Source: Ideonella paludis
GTDB taxonomy: Bacteria > Pseudomonadota > Gammaproteobacteria > Burkholderiales > Burkholderiaceae_C
DNA: 64,000 bases
Assembly (NCBI RefSeq): GCF_018069865.1
Contig: NZ_JAGQDG010000003.1
Coordinates: forward strand, 372,001 to 436,000
Direction: 5' to 3'
Positions within the stretch are counted from its first letter, which is position 1; every line of letters begins with the position of its first letter. Shown here in pieces: positions 1 to 8,802 of the stretch. The notes beneath the pieces are model-generated. The model was not told where the DNA came from. It ran no database searches and saw only the letters and a program-made list of their open reading frames with translations. The position numbers and the translations under genes are program-made.

Positions 1-1431
1 CCAGGCCTTCAGTACTTCAACCCTGAGCAGTTCAACCAGTTCACGACCATGCATGGTCTGATCATGGTGTTCGGGGCCATCATGCCGGCCTTCGTGGGCT
101 TCGCCAATTGGATGATCCCACTGCAGATTGGCGCCTCTGACATGGCCTTTGCCCGCATGAACAACTTCAGCTTCTGGCTGATGATTCCTGCGGCCATCAT
201 GCTCGTGGCGTCGTTCTTCATGCCCGGTGGTGCTCCTGCTGCAGGCTGGACCTTGTACGCTCCGCTGACGCTGCAGATGGGCCCCTCGATGGATGCCGGT
301 ATTTTTGCCATGCACATCCTGGGCGCCTCTTCCATCATGGGCTCGATCAACATCATCGTGACGGTGTTGAACATGCGCGCACCGGGCATGACCTTGATGA
401 AGATGCCTTTGTTTGCCTGGACTTGGTTGATCACGGCCTACTTGCTGATCGCTGTGATGCCGGTGTTGGCTGGCGCCATCACCATGACGCTGACCGATCG
501 CCATTTCGGGACCAACTTCTTCAACCCGGCGGGTGGCGGCGACCCGATCATGTACCAGCACATCTTCTGGTTCTTCGGTCACCCCGAGGTGTACATCATG
601 ATCTTGCCGGCCTTCGGCATCATCAGTGCCATCATCCCGGCCTTTGCCCGTAAGAAGCTGTTTGGCTACACCTCCATGGTTTATGCCACGTCTTCGATCG
701 CCATCCTGTCCTTCATCGTGTGGGCGCACCACATGTACACCACGGGCATGCCGGTGACCGGTCAGTTGTTCTTCATGTACGCGACGATGTTGATCGCGGT
801 GCCAACGGGCGTGAAGATCTTCAACTGGGTCGCCACCATGTGGAAGGGCTCCATGACCTTCGAGACCCCCATGTTGTGGGCGGTGGGCTTCATCTTCGTG
901 TTCTCGATGGGCGGCTTCACGGGCTTGATCCTGTCGATGGCGCCGGTGGACCAGCAGTTGCAAGACACTTACTACGTGGTGGCGCACTTCCACTATGTGC
1001 TGGTGGCGGGTTCCTTGTTCGCGCTGTTTGCCGGTGTGTACTACTGGGGCCCCAAGTGGACGGGCGTGATGTACTCCGAGTTCCGCGGCAAGCTGCACTT
1101 CTGGGGTTCGTTGATCTTCTTCAACATCACCTTCTTCCCCATGCACTTCCTCGGCCTGGCCGGCATGCCACGTCGCTACGCCGACTACCCCATGCAGTTC
1201 GCTGACTTCAATGCGATTGCATCTGTCGGCGCCCTGGGTTTCGGTTTGATGCAGGTCTACTTCTTCGTCTTCGTTGTGCTGCCCATGATGATGGGCAAGG
1301 GCGAAAAGGCCCCGCAAAAGCCCTGGGAAGGCGCAGAAGGCTTGGAGTGGGAAGTGCCCTCGCCCGCACCCTTCCATACTTTTGAGAACCCACCCAAGCT
1401 GGATGTGACCGCGACCAAGGTCATCGGCTGA
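1..1431 (+). CDS. ctaD: Cytochrome c oxidase subunit I (aa3 type), 3' part
   Basis: Catalytic subunit of the terminal heme-copper oxidase, reducing O2 to water and pumping protons across the inner membrane. The frame is open from base 1, so the start lies upstream and about 476 residues are present. Visible ligand motifs in order: HGLIMVF (heme a His), GHPEVY (CuB His and the cross-linked Tyr), the WAHHMY His pair (CuB), and HFHYVL (heme a3 and heme a His). At least nine hydrophobic segments are readable. It ends in a short hydrophilic tail, then TGA. The genes that follow are all oxidase assembly factors, which supports the aa3 assignment. The N-terminal first helices are outside the window. 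Confidence 0.97.
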   Translation, partial: PGLQYFNPEQFNQFTTMHGLIMVFGAIMPAFVGFANWMIPLQIGASDMAFARMNNFSFWLMIPAAIMLVASFFMPGGAPAAGWTLYAPLTLQMGPSMDAGIFAMHILGASSIMGSINIIVTVLNMRAPGMTLMKMPLFAWTWLITAYLLIAVMPVLAGAITMTLTDRHFGTNFFNPAGGGDPIMYQHIFWFFGHPEVYIMILPAFGIISAIIPAFARKKLFGYTSMVYATSSIAILSFIVWAHHMYTTGMPVTGQLFFMYATMLIAVPTGVKIFNWVATMWKGSMTFETPMLWAVGFIFVFSMGGFTGLILSMAPVDQQLQDTYYVVAHFHYVLVAGSLFALFAGVYYWGPKWTGVMYSEFRGKLHFWGSLIFFNITFFPMHFLGLAGMPRRYADYPMQFADFNAIASVGALGFGLMQVYFFVFVVLPMMMGKGEKAPQKPWEGAEGLEWEVPSPAPFHTFENPPKLDVTATKVIG

Positions 1432-1459
1432 ATCGAGTGAACGAAGGGCGACCCACACC

Positions 1460-1579
1460 ATGCGTCAATCTCCAGAACAGCGTCGGGCCAACATCCGCTT
1501 GGCGTTGATCTTGGCTTCGGTGGCCTTGGTGCTGGGTCTTGGCTTCATTGCCAAGATCGCCATGACTGGCTCGCACTGA
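1460..1579 (+). CDS. Cytochrome oxidase small assembly protein, 39 aa
   Basis: A 39-codon gene between ctaD and ctaG. It starts ATG at 1460, after an AAGGG-like stretch about 15 bases upstream, and ends TGA at 1577-1579. The protein has a basic N-terminus (MRQSPEQRRANIR) and one hydrophobic helix of about 22 residues, and ends MTGSH. Burkholderiales commonly carry a tiny single-helix protein of this kind at this exact place, annotated as a cytochrome oxidase small assembly protein. The role in oxidase assembly is inferred from position and membrane topology; no catalytic motif is visible. Confidence 0.75.
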   Translation: MRQSPEQRRANIRLALILASVALVLGLGFIAKIAMTGSH

Positions 1580-1605
1580 CCGACAGCGTCTTCAAGGGCT
1601 ATCGC

Positions 1606-2217
1606 ATGTCTGGTTTTTTGTCACGACGCAAGGCCAACCTCCAGATGGTGGGCAAGCTCTGCGTGGTGGTGACCATGATGTTTGCCTTTGGCTACGCCTT
1701 GGTGCCGCTTTACAGGCACATTTGTGACGCGTTAGGCATCAATGTCTTGACGCTGTCCGAAAGTGGTGGGGTAGCCCGAGGTGCACGGCCTGAGAACACG
1801 CAGGTCGACCGTCAACGCACGATCACGGTGGAGTTTGACGCCAACGCACGCGGGCCCTGGGAGTTCAAGCCTGCTGTCAACGCAGTCACGGTGCATCCGG
1901 GTGAGTTGGCGACGGTCATGTATGAGTTTCAAAACATGCAGAACCGCACGATGGCAGCGCAGGCCATCCCCAGCTACGCGCCACATCAGGCGGCGCCCCA
2001 TTTTTTCAAGGTGGAGTGCTTCTGCTTCAATGAGTACACCTTGTCGGCCGGCGAGAAAAAGCAATGGCCCGTGGTGTTCTACATCGACCCCAAGATTCCT
2101 AAGGACGTGACCACCATCACACTGTCCTATACCTTCTTTGAAGTCGGTGGCAAGACGCCCCCGGCGCCCACCGGCAAGACCGCAGCAGTCAGCACCGCTC
2201 AAGAGGTGCGTCTGTGA
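1606..2217 (+). CDS. ctaG: Cytochrome c oxidase assembly protein CtaG (Cox11 family)
   Basis: Membrane-anchored copper chaperone that delivers copper to the CuB site of subunit I. The 203-residue protein has one N-terminal transmembrane helix (about residues 15-35) ending in the family motif ALVPLYRHIC, then a periplasmic domain. The copper-binding CFCF motif is present (Cys138 and Cys140), followed by the ..YTLSAGEKK.W.V.F.IDP region typical of Cox11. Length is normal for the bacterial family. It lies between the small assembly protein and a DUF2970 gene that overlaps its stop codon, so translation of the two is probably coupled. The start has no strong ribosome binding site. Confidence 0.95.
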   Translation: MSGFLSRRKANLQMVGKLCVVVTMMFAFGYALVPLYRHICDALGINVLTLSESGGVARGARPENTQVDRQRTITVEFDANARGPWEFKPAVNAVTVHPGELATVMYEFQNMQNRTMAAQAIPSYAPHQAAPHFFKVECFCFNEYTLSAGEKKQWPVVFYIDPKIPKDVTTITLSYTFFEVGGKTPPAPTGKTAAVSTAQEVRL

Positions 2218-2453
2218 AGGACTCTGGCAATGGCCTTCAAGAAGCCGTGGCCCGCAAAGGCAGTTTTGTCGGCACCTTGCGTGCTGTCGCTTGGTCCTTT
2301 TTTGGGGTGCGCCGAGGCGCTGATCACGCCCAAGATGTGGCCAAGCTGAATCCGATTCACGTCGTCATTGCGGGTGTCTTGGGCGCAGTGGTGTTCGTGG
2401 TGTCGATCATTGTTTTAGTGAATTGGATCGTGGGCAGTGGTGTGGCCGCTTGA
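2214..2453 (+). CDS. DUF2970 small membrane protein
   Basis: A 79-residue protein starting with GTG at 2214, overlapping the ctaG stop in a GTGA junction. A hydrophilic N-terminal half (residues 1-45) holds the conserved R.VAWSFFGVRRG segment of DUF2970, followed by one strongly hydrophobic helix (about residues 48-72). Members of this family sit in the cox operons of many beta- and gammaproteobacteria, always near ctaG and ctaE. No enzymatic motif is visible. Location suggests an accessory part in oxidase assembly or stability; that is inference. Confidence 0.8.
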   Translation: MKDSGNGLQEAVARKGSFVGTLRAVAWSFFGVRRGADHAQDVAKLNPIHVVIAGVLGAVVFVVSIIVLVNWIVGSGVAA

Positions 2454-2512
2454 GGCCGCATGTTTCGCACACGATTTTTCAGTGTTTTTAGGTGACGAGG
2501 AGAGCGAGAACC

Positions 2513-3397
2513 ATGTCCGCAGTCAGCAATCACGGCGGGACGCCGTACTACTTTGTTCCGGGGCCCTCCCGCCACCCCGCGATGGCCGCTTTGGGCCTGT
2601 TCTTCGTCATCTTGGGCGCAGGGCAGTGGATCAATGGCGCTGGCTGGGGGGCGTACTCTCTGGCCGCAGGCATGATCATTTGGCTCGCAACCCTTTACCA
2701 GTGGTTTGGTGATGCGATCCGTGAGAGCGAGGGCGGCCAGTACTCCGATCGCATTGACGTCTCTTTCCGTTGGAGCATGAGCTGGTTCATCTTCTCGGAA
2801 GTGATGTTCTTCGCGGCCTTCTTCGGGGCACTTTATTGGGCCCGAGTGCACTCCGTGCCGATGTTGGGCAATATCGATCATCAGTTGCTGTGGCCTGACT
2901 TCAAAGCTATTTGGCCCAGTGCGGCTGCGGGTGCTACAGCCTCACCTGCTGGCACGGTTGACGCGTTCTCGACCATGGGCCCCTGGCCCATCCCGACGAT
3001 CAACACGGCGCTGCTGTTGACCTCTGGCGTGACCTTGACGATTGCCCACCATGCTTTGCTGGCTGACAAGCGCAGCAAGACCATTTTCTGGATGTGGATC
3101 ACCGTGCTGTTGGGCGTGGTCTTCCTGGGCTTCCAAGTCTATGAGTACATGCATGCCTACAACGACCTGAACCTCAAGCTCACGTCCGGCATCTACGGTT
3201 CCACGTTCTTCATGCTCACAGGCTTCCACGGCTTCCACGTGTTCGTGGGCATGCTGATGTTGCTGTTCATCACCTTGCGCCTGACCAAAGGCCACTTCAA
3301 CTCCAAGCACCACTTCGGTTTTGAAGGTGCCGCTTGGTACTGGCACTTCGTGGACGTGGTGTGGTTGGGTCTGTACCTGATCGTGTACTGGATGTAA
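2513..3397 (+). CDS. ctaE: Cytochrome c oxidase subunit III
   Basis: Structural subunit III of the aa3 oxidase, 294 residues and about seven transmembrane helices. Recognisable family stretches are TPYYFVPGPSRHP at the N-terminus, RWSMSWFIFSEVMFF (helix III with the conserved Glu), GFHGFHVFVG and the C-terminal WYWHFVDVVWLGLY. I chose ATG 2513 because it follows a good AGGAGAG ribosome binding site and gives the family N-terminus. An in-frame GTG at 2492 would add seven residues and place that binding site inside the gene. A strong hairpin terminator follows, so the ctaD-to-ctaE unit probably ends here. Confidence 0.95.
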   Translation: MSAVSNHGGTPYYFVPGPSRHPAMAALGLFFVILGAGQWINGAGWGAYSLAAGMIIWLATLYQWFGDAIRESEGGQYSDRIDVSFRWSMSWFIFSEVMFFAAFFGALYWARVHSVPMLGNIDHQLLWPDFKAIWPSAAAGATASPAGTVDAFSTMGPWPIPTINTALLLTSGVTLTIAHHALLADKRSKTIFWMWITVLLGVVFLGFQVYEYMHAYNDLNLKLTSGIYGSTFFMLTGFHGFHVFVGMLMLLFITLRLTKGHFNSKHHFGFEGAAWYWHFVDVVWLGLYLIVYWM

Positions 3398-3428
3398 GCC
3401 AGAGGCGCCCCGGCAGGGGTGCCCTGAC

Positions 3429-3458
3429 AAAAACGCCGCGTTGTGACGCGGCGTTTTT
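3429..3458. terminator. Bidirectional rho-independent terminator
   Basis: A 12-bp perfect stem, half-site AAAAACGCCGCG, with a 6-base loop TTGTGA, flanked by A-run and T-run, so it can act on both strands. It lies between ctaE (+) and the convergent twin-membrane protein gene (-), where a shared terminator is expected. Confidence 0.9.
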
Positions 3459-3469
3459 ATTGACGGTGT

Positions 3470-3694
3470 TCAATGCCCTGTTGGTATGCCGGTGGGTCGG
3501 ATCCAACCCATCCAATACGAAAACAGCACAAACAAGAAAAGGCAAACCGACAAGCCCACCCGCATGGCCAGCGCCCAAGCCATGCGGCTGTCGCGCCCGC
3601 TGGCGTCTGTGGAACGCTTGCGCAACATGAACAGGCCGCCGCCTGCGAGAGCGGCCACAATGGCGAGAAGCGCCAACACAATCAAGGTCTTCAT
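3470..3694 (-). CDS. Twin transmembrane protein (DUF2909-like)
   Basis: A 74-residue membrane protein on the minus strand between ctaE and the SURF1 gene. Two hydrophobic helices are separated by a short basic loop: residues 1-24 (MKTLIVLALLAIVAALAGGG onward, then LRKRS) and residues about 40-65. This is the architecture of the DUF2909 twin-membrane proteins that stand in the same position in Burkholderiales cox loci. It is divergent from SURF1 with only 33 bases between starts. Its function is unknown; an oxidase-related role is suggested only by its neighbours. Confidence 0.8.
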   Translation of the reverse strand: MKTLIVLALLAIVAALAGGGLFMLRKRSTDASGRDSRMAWALAMRVGLSVCLFLFVLFSYWMGWIRPTGIPTGH

Positions 3695-3727
3695 GGGCAG
3701 TCATTATTCCATCGTCAGGGTCAGCGC

Positions 3728-4468
3728 ATGACGGGTACATCTGCACCTCTGCGACTTGGCCGCGCAGGCAAGGTAGTGGTGGCCCTGGCTGCGGTGGTGA
3801 TGATGTTGATCACCGGCAGGTTGGGGTTTTGGCAGTTGGACCGCGCCCAGCAAAAGCTGGCGCTGCAAGCGGCCATTGAAGCGCAGGCGCAGGCTGTGCC
3901 CTTGAGCGCCTCTCAGTTGCCTCTCAACGCTGAAGAAGCCCAGACACAGTGGCACCGGCCGGTGAACTTGCGCGGGCGCTGGCAAGCGTCTGCGACGGTG
4001 TTTTTGGACAACCGGCAAATGCGTGGGCGGCCGGGCTTTTTCGTGATGACCCCCTTGAGTCTGCCGGACGGCAGCGCCGTGCTGGTGCAGCGGGGCTGGG
4101 TGCCCCGAGACCAGTTAGATCGCACTCGACTGCCGACAGTCCCCACGCCGGCGGGCGAGGTCGAGCTCCAAGGACGAATGGCCCCCTGGCCATCGCGGCT
4201 GACGCAGCTGGGTGAGGACGCTCCCGGCGCGATCCGGCAAAATCTAGACGCCCAAGCGTATGCGCAAGAGATGGCGCTGAGCTTGAAACCTTTTTCTGTG
4301 CAGCAGACCGTTGGTCCCGAAGGCGATGGCTTGTTGCGCGATTGGCCCGTCCCCGCAGTGGACGTTCACAAACACTACGGCTACGCAGGCCAGTGGTTCA
4401 CCTTCTGCGCCATGATCGCAGGCCTCTATGTCTGGTTCCAAATCATCCGCCCCCGACGCCACCGATAA
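3728..4468 (+). CDS. SURF1 family cytochrome oxidase assembly protein
   Basis: Inner membrane factor for heme a insertion or assembly of subunit I, 246 residues. Family signatures: an N-terminal helix followed by GFWQLDRAQQK, then RGRW, LDNRQMRGRPGFFVMTPL, VLVQRGWVPRD, and a second helix near the C-terminus introduced by HKHYGYAGQWFTF. The start at ATG 3728 gives the standard short cytoplasmic N-terminus; the frame stays open further upstream but that stretch runs antisense through the twin-membrane gene. The 3' end overlaps the next gene by 41 bases, so the two are read as one transcript. Confidence 0.93.
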   Translation: MTGTSAPLRLGRAGKVVVALAAVVMMLITGRLGFWQLDRAQQKLALQAAIEAQAQAVPLSASQLPLNAEEAQTQWHRPVNLRGRWQASATVFLDNRQMRGRPGFFVMTPLSLPDGSAVLVQRGWVPRDQLDRTRLPTVPTPAGEVELQGRMAPWPSRLTQLGEDAPGAIRQNLDAQAYAQEMALSLKPFSVQQTVGPEGDGLLRDWPVPAVDVHKHYGYAGQWFTFCAMIAGLYVWFQIIRPRRHR

Positions 4469-5129
4469 GCTCACCGAAGCCGTGGCTCTCACCGTTCACG
4501 CGGTGGAGCCACCCAGCTTGCCCAAGCCCGGTCGCGGTCGCATCACCTTGCTCTTGGTGCTTTTGGCCTGTGCCGCGCCGGTGATCGTTTCTTACTTCCT
4601 CTACTACGTCGTCAGGCCTGAGCCCAGAAGTAACTACGCCACGCTGATTCAGCCCACACGGAGCATGCCAGAGGCGCTGCCGCTGAAGACCCTGCAAGGT
4701 GAGCCCGTGGCGTCAAAGTCGTTAAAAGGCCAATGGTTGCTGACGGTGGTGTCGTCTGGCGCCTGCGACGCCCAATGCGAAACGCGTCTCTATCAGCAAC
4801 GCCAATTGCGCGAGATGATGGGCCGCGAAAGGGACCGCGTCGAAAAGCTCTGGCTCATCACTGACGATGCAGCGGTTCCGCCGGCCGTATTGGCAGCAAT
4901 GCAGGCGCAGCCTCCGGTCACCGTGCTGCGTGTGCCAGCGGCGGATTTGCAGGCTTGGTTGAGCGCAGGGGAAGGCAAAGCCTTCCACGAACATCTCTTC
5001 GTGATCGACCCGATGGGTGAATGGATGATGCGCACCCCGGCGCAGCCCGATCCGATTCGCTTCAAGAAGGACTTGGAGCGTCTGCTCAAGGCCTCCGCCT
5101 TCTGGGACAGGGCAGGTCGCCAACCATGA
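4428..5129 (+). CDS. Membrane-anchored SCO-like thioredoxin-fold protein
   Basis: A 233-residue protein with one transmembrane helix (about residues 40-63) after a hydrophilic N-terminus, and a periplasmic domain of about 165 residues. That domain looks like a divergent SCO/thioredoxin fold: a beta strand WLLTVVSSG runs into a C-x3-C pair (Cys113, Cys117), and a later stretch KAFHEHLFVIDPMGEW (His187, His189) sits where SCO proteins carry their copper-binding His before a strand and D-P-x-G turn. It has little other resemblance to the SCO1 protein at 7187. Start ATG 4428 lies inside the SURF1 3' end; the stop overlaps ctaA in an ATGA junction. A copper or disulfide role in oxidase assembly is inference. 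Confidence 0.8.
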   Translation: MSGSKSSAPDATDKLTEAVALTVHAVEPPSLPKPGRGRITLLLVLLACAAPVIVSYFLYYVVRPEPRSNYATLIQPTRSMPEALPLKTLQGEPVASKSLKGQWLLTVVSSGACDAQCETRLYQQRQLREMMGRERDRVEKLWLITDDAAVPPAVLAAMQAQPPVTVLRVPAADLQAWLSAGEGKAFHEHLFVIDPMGEWMMRTPAQPDPIRFKKDLERLLKASAFWDRAGRQP

Positions 5130-6271
5130 GCTGGCAGAGCATGGACGCGTTGACCTGGGCACGCTTGCTCGGCTTGGTGCTGCTCATGGCGGCCGTGCCG
5201 CTGGCCTGGATTTGGGCTCGCAAGCCGGGGGCTTCTCGGGCGCAGCGGTTGATCGCCCTGACCTCATTGACGCTGTTTCTAACCTTTGACCTGATCGTGT
5301 TTGGGGCCTTCACCCGTCTCTCAGACTCCGGCCTGGGATGCCCTGACTGGCCCGGCTGCTATGGGGAAGTCAGCCCCCTGGCCGCCCGTGATGACATTCA
5401 CGCCGCCCAAACTGCGCAGCCCACCGGGCCGGTGACCTGGAGCAAGGCCTGGATCGAGATGATCCACCGCTACTTGGCCATGCTGGTCGGTGCATTGATC
5501 GTGGTGATGACGGCCTTGGCTTGGATGGAGCGCCGCAGGCTGCAGCTCAGCCCTTGGTGGGCCACAGCCACTCTTGTCTGGGTGCTGATCCAAGGCTTGT
5601 TCGGTAAATACACGGTGGTGCTCAAACTCTATCCGGCCATCGTGACCTTGCATCTTTTGGGGGGTGCGGTCCTGCTGGCTCTGCTAGTCCGTCAACGAGA
5701 AGCCTATCTGGGTCGAGCCCTGCCACTGCCTGCGGTGACCAAGGCTTGGGTGCCTGTCAGCTTATTGGCTGTCTTTTTCCAGATGGCATTGGGGGGCTGG
5801 GTCAGCACCAACTATGCGGTGTTGGCTTGCCAAGGCTTTCCCTCCTGCAATGGTCAATGGTGGCCGCAGATGGACTTTGCTGCGGGCTTCGAGCTTCTGC
5901 GAGAGTTAGGACGTACAGCCGAGGGCGGCTTCTTGCCCAGTGCAGCATTGGTAGCCATTCATTGGGTTCATCGTTTGTTCGCCTTGGTGGTGGTTGCGCT
6001 GCTGCTGGCATTGGCCTGGGGTTTGCATCGTGCGCCAGACACTCGACCCTGGGCCTTCGCCTTGGTCGGACTCTTGCTGTGGCAAGTCGGCAGCGGCATG
6101 GCCAATGTGGTGTTGCAATGGCCCTTGTTAGCAGCCTTGATGCACACCGCAGGCGCGGCGGCCATGGTGGGCGTGCTCACCGCCTTGTGGGTGCGCAGTC
6201 GCGCTGCCCCTCTTTCAATCCGATCTGATGTGCAAACAGGATCGCTCCAACCTTTGCACAGCCTGCCATGA
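5126..6271 (+). CDS. ctaA: Heme A synthase (COX15/CtaA)
   Basis: Oxidises the methyl group of heme O to the formyl group of heme A in the inner membrane. The 381-residue protein has about eight transmembrane helices. The four heme-binding His contexts of the family are visible: [27 protein letters not shown] and LMHTAGAAA. Two extracytoplasmic Cys pairs are also present, CPDWPGC and CQGFPSC, as in bacterial CtaA proteins. I start it at ATG 5126, which overlaps the upstream stop (ATGA); the frame extends further upstream but only inside the previous gene. Its own stop overlaps ctaB in another ATGA, matching the heme O to heme A order of the pathway. Confidence 0.95.
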   Translation: MSWQSMDALTWARLLGLVLLMAAVPLAWIWARKPGASRAQRLIALTSLTLFLTFDLIVFGAFTRLSDSGLGCPDWPGCYGEVSPLAARDDIHAAQTAQPTGPVTWSKAWIEMIHRYLAMLVGALIVVMTALAWMERRRLQLSPWWATATLVWVLIQGLFGKYTVVLKLYPAIVTLHLLGGAVLLALLVRQREAYLGRALPLPAVTKAWVPVSLLAVFFQMALGGWVSTNYAVLACQGFPSCNGQWWPQMDFAAGFELLRELGRTAEGGFLPSAALVAIHWVHRLFALVVVALLLALAWGLHRAPDTRPWAFALVGLLLWQVGSGMANVVLQWPLLAALMHTAGAAAMVGVLTALWVRSRAAPLSIRSDVQTGSLQPLHSLP

Positions 6272-7173
6272 CGACTTCTGCAGTCTCTTCCTCGCCCGCA
6301 CTGTCGCGCTGGGCCCAGTACTACGCGTTGACCAAACCTCGGGTGGTGCAACTCATCGTCTTTTGCGCGGTGATCGGCATGTTGCTGGCCACCCCAGGCC
6401 TGCCAGATTGGCGTGTGTTGCTCTCGGCCACGGTGGGCATCTGGCTGGTGGCCGGTGCTGCGGCTGCCTTCAATTGCCTGATTGAAGAGGCGATCGATAA
6501 GCGCATGAAGCGCACCGCATGGCGCCCCACCGCCAAGGGCGATGTGCCCCGCGCGTTGACGCTGACCTTCTCTGCCGTCTTGTGCAGTCTGGGCTGCATC
6601 ATCCTGGCATGGGGCGCGAACATGCTGACCATGTGGCTGACCTTGGCCACCTTTGTCGGCTATGCCATTGTGTATACCGTGGTGCTCAAGCCGCTGACGC
6701 CGCAAAACATCGTCATCGGCGGTGCCTCCGGCGCCATGCCGCCAGTGCTGGGCTGGGCTGCAGTGCGTGGCGATGCCGGGCCCGAAGCCTGGCTCTTGTG
6801 CCTCATCATCTTTCTGTGGACCCCGCCGCACTTCTGGGCGCTGGCGCTGTACCGGGCGGAGGACTATCGCCAGTCTGGCCTGCCCATGCTGCCTGTGACC
6901 CACGGCTCCGAGTTCACCCGGCTGCATGTGTTCCTCTACACCATCGTGCTGTTCGCCGGCACTTTGCTGCCCTTTGTCTATGGCATGAGCGGTTGGATCT
7001 ATCTGGTCAGTGCGGTGATTCTGGGTTTCGGCTTCATGGGCTATGCCTTCAAGCTGTGGCGGCAGTACTCAGATGCCTTGGCCCGGGCCACGTTTCGCTT
7101 TTCGATCTGGCACCTCTCGCTGCTGTTTGCGGCCTTGCTGATCGACCATTACCTCAGCCCCTGGCTGCATTGA
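6268..7173 (+). CDS. ctaB: Protoheme IX farnesyltransferase (heme O synthase)
   Basis: Transfers a farnesyl group onto protoheme to make heme O, the substrate of the heme A synthase encoded just upstream. The 301-residue UbiA-superfamily membrane protein shows [12 protein letters not shown] at the N-terminus, the first Asp/Asn-rich prenyl-binding motif [15 protein letters not shown], the [13 protein letters not shown] segment and the second motif region [13 protein letters not shown]. About nine hydrophobic helices are present. The start overlaps the ctaA stop. Length is normal for the family. Confidence 0.96.
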   Translation: MTTSAVSSSPALSRWAQYYALTKPRVVQLIVFCAVIGMLLATPGLPDWRVLLSATVGIWLVAGAAAAFNCLIEEAIDKRMKRTAWRPTAKGDVPRALTLTFSAVLCSLGCIILAWGANMLTMWLTLATFVGYAIVYTVVLKPLTPQNIVIGGASGAMPPVLGWAAVRGDAGPEAWLLCLIIFLWTPPHFWALALYRAEDYRQSGLPMLPVTHGSEFTRLHVFLYTIVLFAGTLLPFVYGMSGWIYLVSAVILGFGFMGYAFKLWRQYSDALARATFRFSIWHLSLLFAALLIDHYLSPWLH

Positions 7174-7186
7174 GCAGGATATTCAG

Positions 7187-7795
7187 ATGAGACGATTGAT
7201 GTTGTGCGCAGCCCTGGCGGCTGGAGCTGGTGTGCTGGTGGGCTGTGATGGCAGCAAGCCCACGGCGGCGGCTGGCGGTGGTTTCAAGGGTGTGGACATC
7301 ACGGGGGCCGAGTACGCCCGTGAGCTGTCCTTGCCCGATGCCTCGGGGCAGAAGCGCAGCTTGGCGGACTTCAAAGGCAAGGTGGTGGTGGTCTTTTTTG
7401 GCTACACCCAGTGCCCGGATGTCTGCCCAACCACCTTGGCGGAGCTGGCTGAAGTGCGCAAGCAGCTGGGCGCCGATGGCGCCAAAGTCCAGCCCGTTTT
7501 TGTGAGTGTGGACCCCGAGCGCGACACTGCTGAGCTGCTGAAAGCCTATGTCGGCAATTTTGGTGCCGACAACATTGCCTTGCGCGGCACGCCTGAGCAA
7601 ACTGCGGCCATGGCCAAAGAGTTCAAGGTGTTTTACGCCAAGGTGCCAGGCAAGACAGAGACCAGCTACACCGTGGACCACACGGCGGCGTCGTACTTGT
7701 ATGACCCGCAAGGTCGGGTGCGGGTGTACAGCCGCTATGGCAGCGGGCCAGAGGCTCTGGGGCACGACATCAAGCGCCTGCTCTCAGGCGCTTGA
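7187..7795 (+). CDS. SCO1/SenC family copper chaperone lipoprotein
   Basis: Delivers copper to the CuA centre of subunit II or acts as a thiol-disulfide partner in oxidase assembly. The 202-residue protein has a lipoprotein-type signal ending in the lipobox LVGC, an Ala/Gly-rich linker, then a thioredoxin-fold domain with the copper motif CPDVCP (Cys76, Cys80) in FFGYTQCPDVCP and the distant ligand His165 in YTVDHTAASYLYDP. SVDPERD is the typical middle motif. It is the last gene of the oxidase assembly run and converges on rpoH with 14 bases between stops and no obvious hairpin. Confidence 0.94.
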   Translation: MRRLMLCAALAAGAGVLVGCDGSKPTAAAGGGFKGVDITGAEYARELSLPDASGQKRSLADFKGKVVVVFFGYTQCPDVCPTTLAELAEVRKQLGADGAKVQPVFVSVDPERDTAELLKAYVGNFGADNIALRGTPEQTAAMAKEFKVFYAKVPGKTETSYTVDHTAASYLYDPQGRVRVYSRYGSGPEALGHDIKRLLSGA

Positions 7796-7809
7796 GGACT
7801 TGATGACGC

Positions 7810-8733
7810 TCAGGCCGGTGCCAGGGCCTTGCGCATCTTCTTGAGCGCGGCCACTTCGATTTGGCGGATGCGCTCGGCGCTCACACCGTACTCGGCGGCC
7901 AATTCGTGCAGGGTCATGCCGCCGCTGCTGTCGTCATTGACCTTGAGCCAGCGCTCTTCCACCACACGGCGGCTGCGCTCATCCAGCACCTCCAGCGCAC
8001 GCTGGATGCCGTCGCCCGACAGCTCGTCGCGCGCACGCGCTTCCAGCACCCGAGTGGGCTCCTGGGAGACGTCCGACAGATAAGCAATCGGCGCAAAAGC
8101 CTCCTCGCCCTCATCGCTTTGCGGCTCCAAGGCGACATCGCCGCCAGCCATGCGCGTTTCCATCTCGATGACTTCTTCAGGCTTGACGTTCAAGCCTTGC
8201 GCCACCTGCGCCACCTCGTCGGCCGACAGGGTGCTGCGGTGGGTATCGCCATCCAGCGCGTCGCCCTTGAAGCCTTGCTTGAGTGAGCGCAGGTTGAAGA
8301 ACAGCTTGCGCTGGGACTTGGTGGTCGCCACCTTGACCATGCGCCAGTTCTTCAAGATGTATTCATGGATCTCGGCCTTGATCCAGTGCAGGGCATAGCT
8401 CACCAGCCGGACGCCTTGTTCGGGGTCAAAGCGCTTGACGGCTTTCATCAGGCCCACATTGCCTTCCTGGATCAGATCGCCTTGCGGCAAGCCATAGCCC
8501 AGGTACTGCCGCGAGACTGACACCACCAACCGCAGGTGCGACAGCACCAGCCGGCCGGCTGCAGCCAGGTCAGCATGGTCGCGCAGTTGGCGGCCGAGGC
8601 TGAGTTCTTCGTCGGGCGTCAGCAAAGGAATGCGATTGACGGCGCTGATGTAGGCGTCCAAGTTGCCGATCGACGGCACCATGGCCCAAGGGTCGCGCAC
8701 CGAGAGGGCGTTGGGGCTGAAAGAGGTGTTCAT
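7810..8733 (-). CDS. rpoH: RNA polymerase heat-shock sigma factor (sigma-32)
   Basis: Sigma factor directing transcription of chaperone and protease genes on heat stress. The 307-residue protein has the sigma-70 regions 1.2/2 (GYGLPQGDLIQEGNVGLMKA, then FDPEQGVRLVSYALHWIKAEI), the RpoH-specific box QRKLFFNLR just after region 2.4, and a region 4 helix-turn-helix near the C-terminus (LHELAAEYGVSAERIRQIE). Region 4 and the RpoH box separate it from sigma-70 and sigma-38. A perfect CIRCE operator lies 43 bases upstream of the start codon, so HrcA control of this sigma factor is likely. It is convergent with the SCO1 gene. Confidence 0.97.
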   Translation of the reverse strand: MNTSFSPNALSVRDPWAMVPSIGNLDAYISAVNRIPLLTPDEELSLGRQLRDHADLAAAGRLVLSHLRLVVSVSRQYLGYGLPQGDLIQEGNVGLMKAVKRFDPEQGVRLVSYALHWIKAEIHEYILKNWRMVKVATTKSQRKLFFNLRSLKQGFKGDALDGDTHRSTLSADEVAQVAQGLNVKPEEVIEMETRMAGGDVALEPQSDEGEEAFAPIAYLSDVSQEPTRVLEARARDELSGDGIQRALEVLDERSRRVVEERWLKVNDDSSGGMTLHELAAEYGVSAERIRQIEVAALKKMRKALAPA

Positions 8734-8775
8734 CGTGACGATAGAGTCCGTGTGGCCGAATTGGTTCCGTCAATA

Positions 8776-8802
8776 TTAGCACTCTCCCGAAAGGAGTGCT
8801 AA
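8776..8802. promoter_or_regulatory. CIRCE operator (HrcA binding site) upstream of rpoH
   Basis: A 9-9-9 inverted repeat: half-site TTAGCACTC, nine-base spacer TCCCGAAAG, half-site GAGTGCTAA. Both halves match the CIRCE consensus at every position. It is 43 bases upstream of the rpoH start on the minus strand and overlaps the last bases of the sensor kinase gene (stop codon 8799-8801). CIRCE is the operator of the heat-shock repressor HrcA, normally found at groESL and dnaK. A TTGACG directly downstream on the minus strand may be part of the rpoH promoter, but no good -10 at standard spacing could be assigned. Confidence 0.95.

Noticed and set aside
2492-2512. GTG 2492 as the ctaE start.
   Set aside because: The AGGAG ribosome binding site lies downstream of it, directly before ATG 2513, and the added residues are not family-like.
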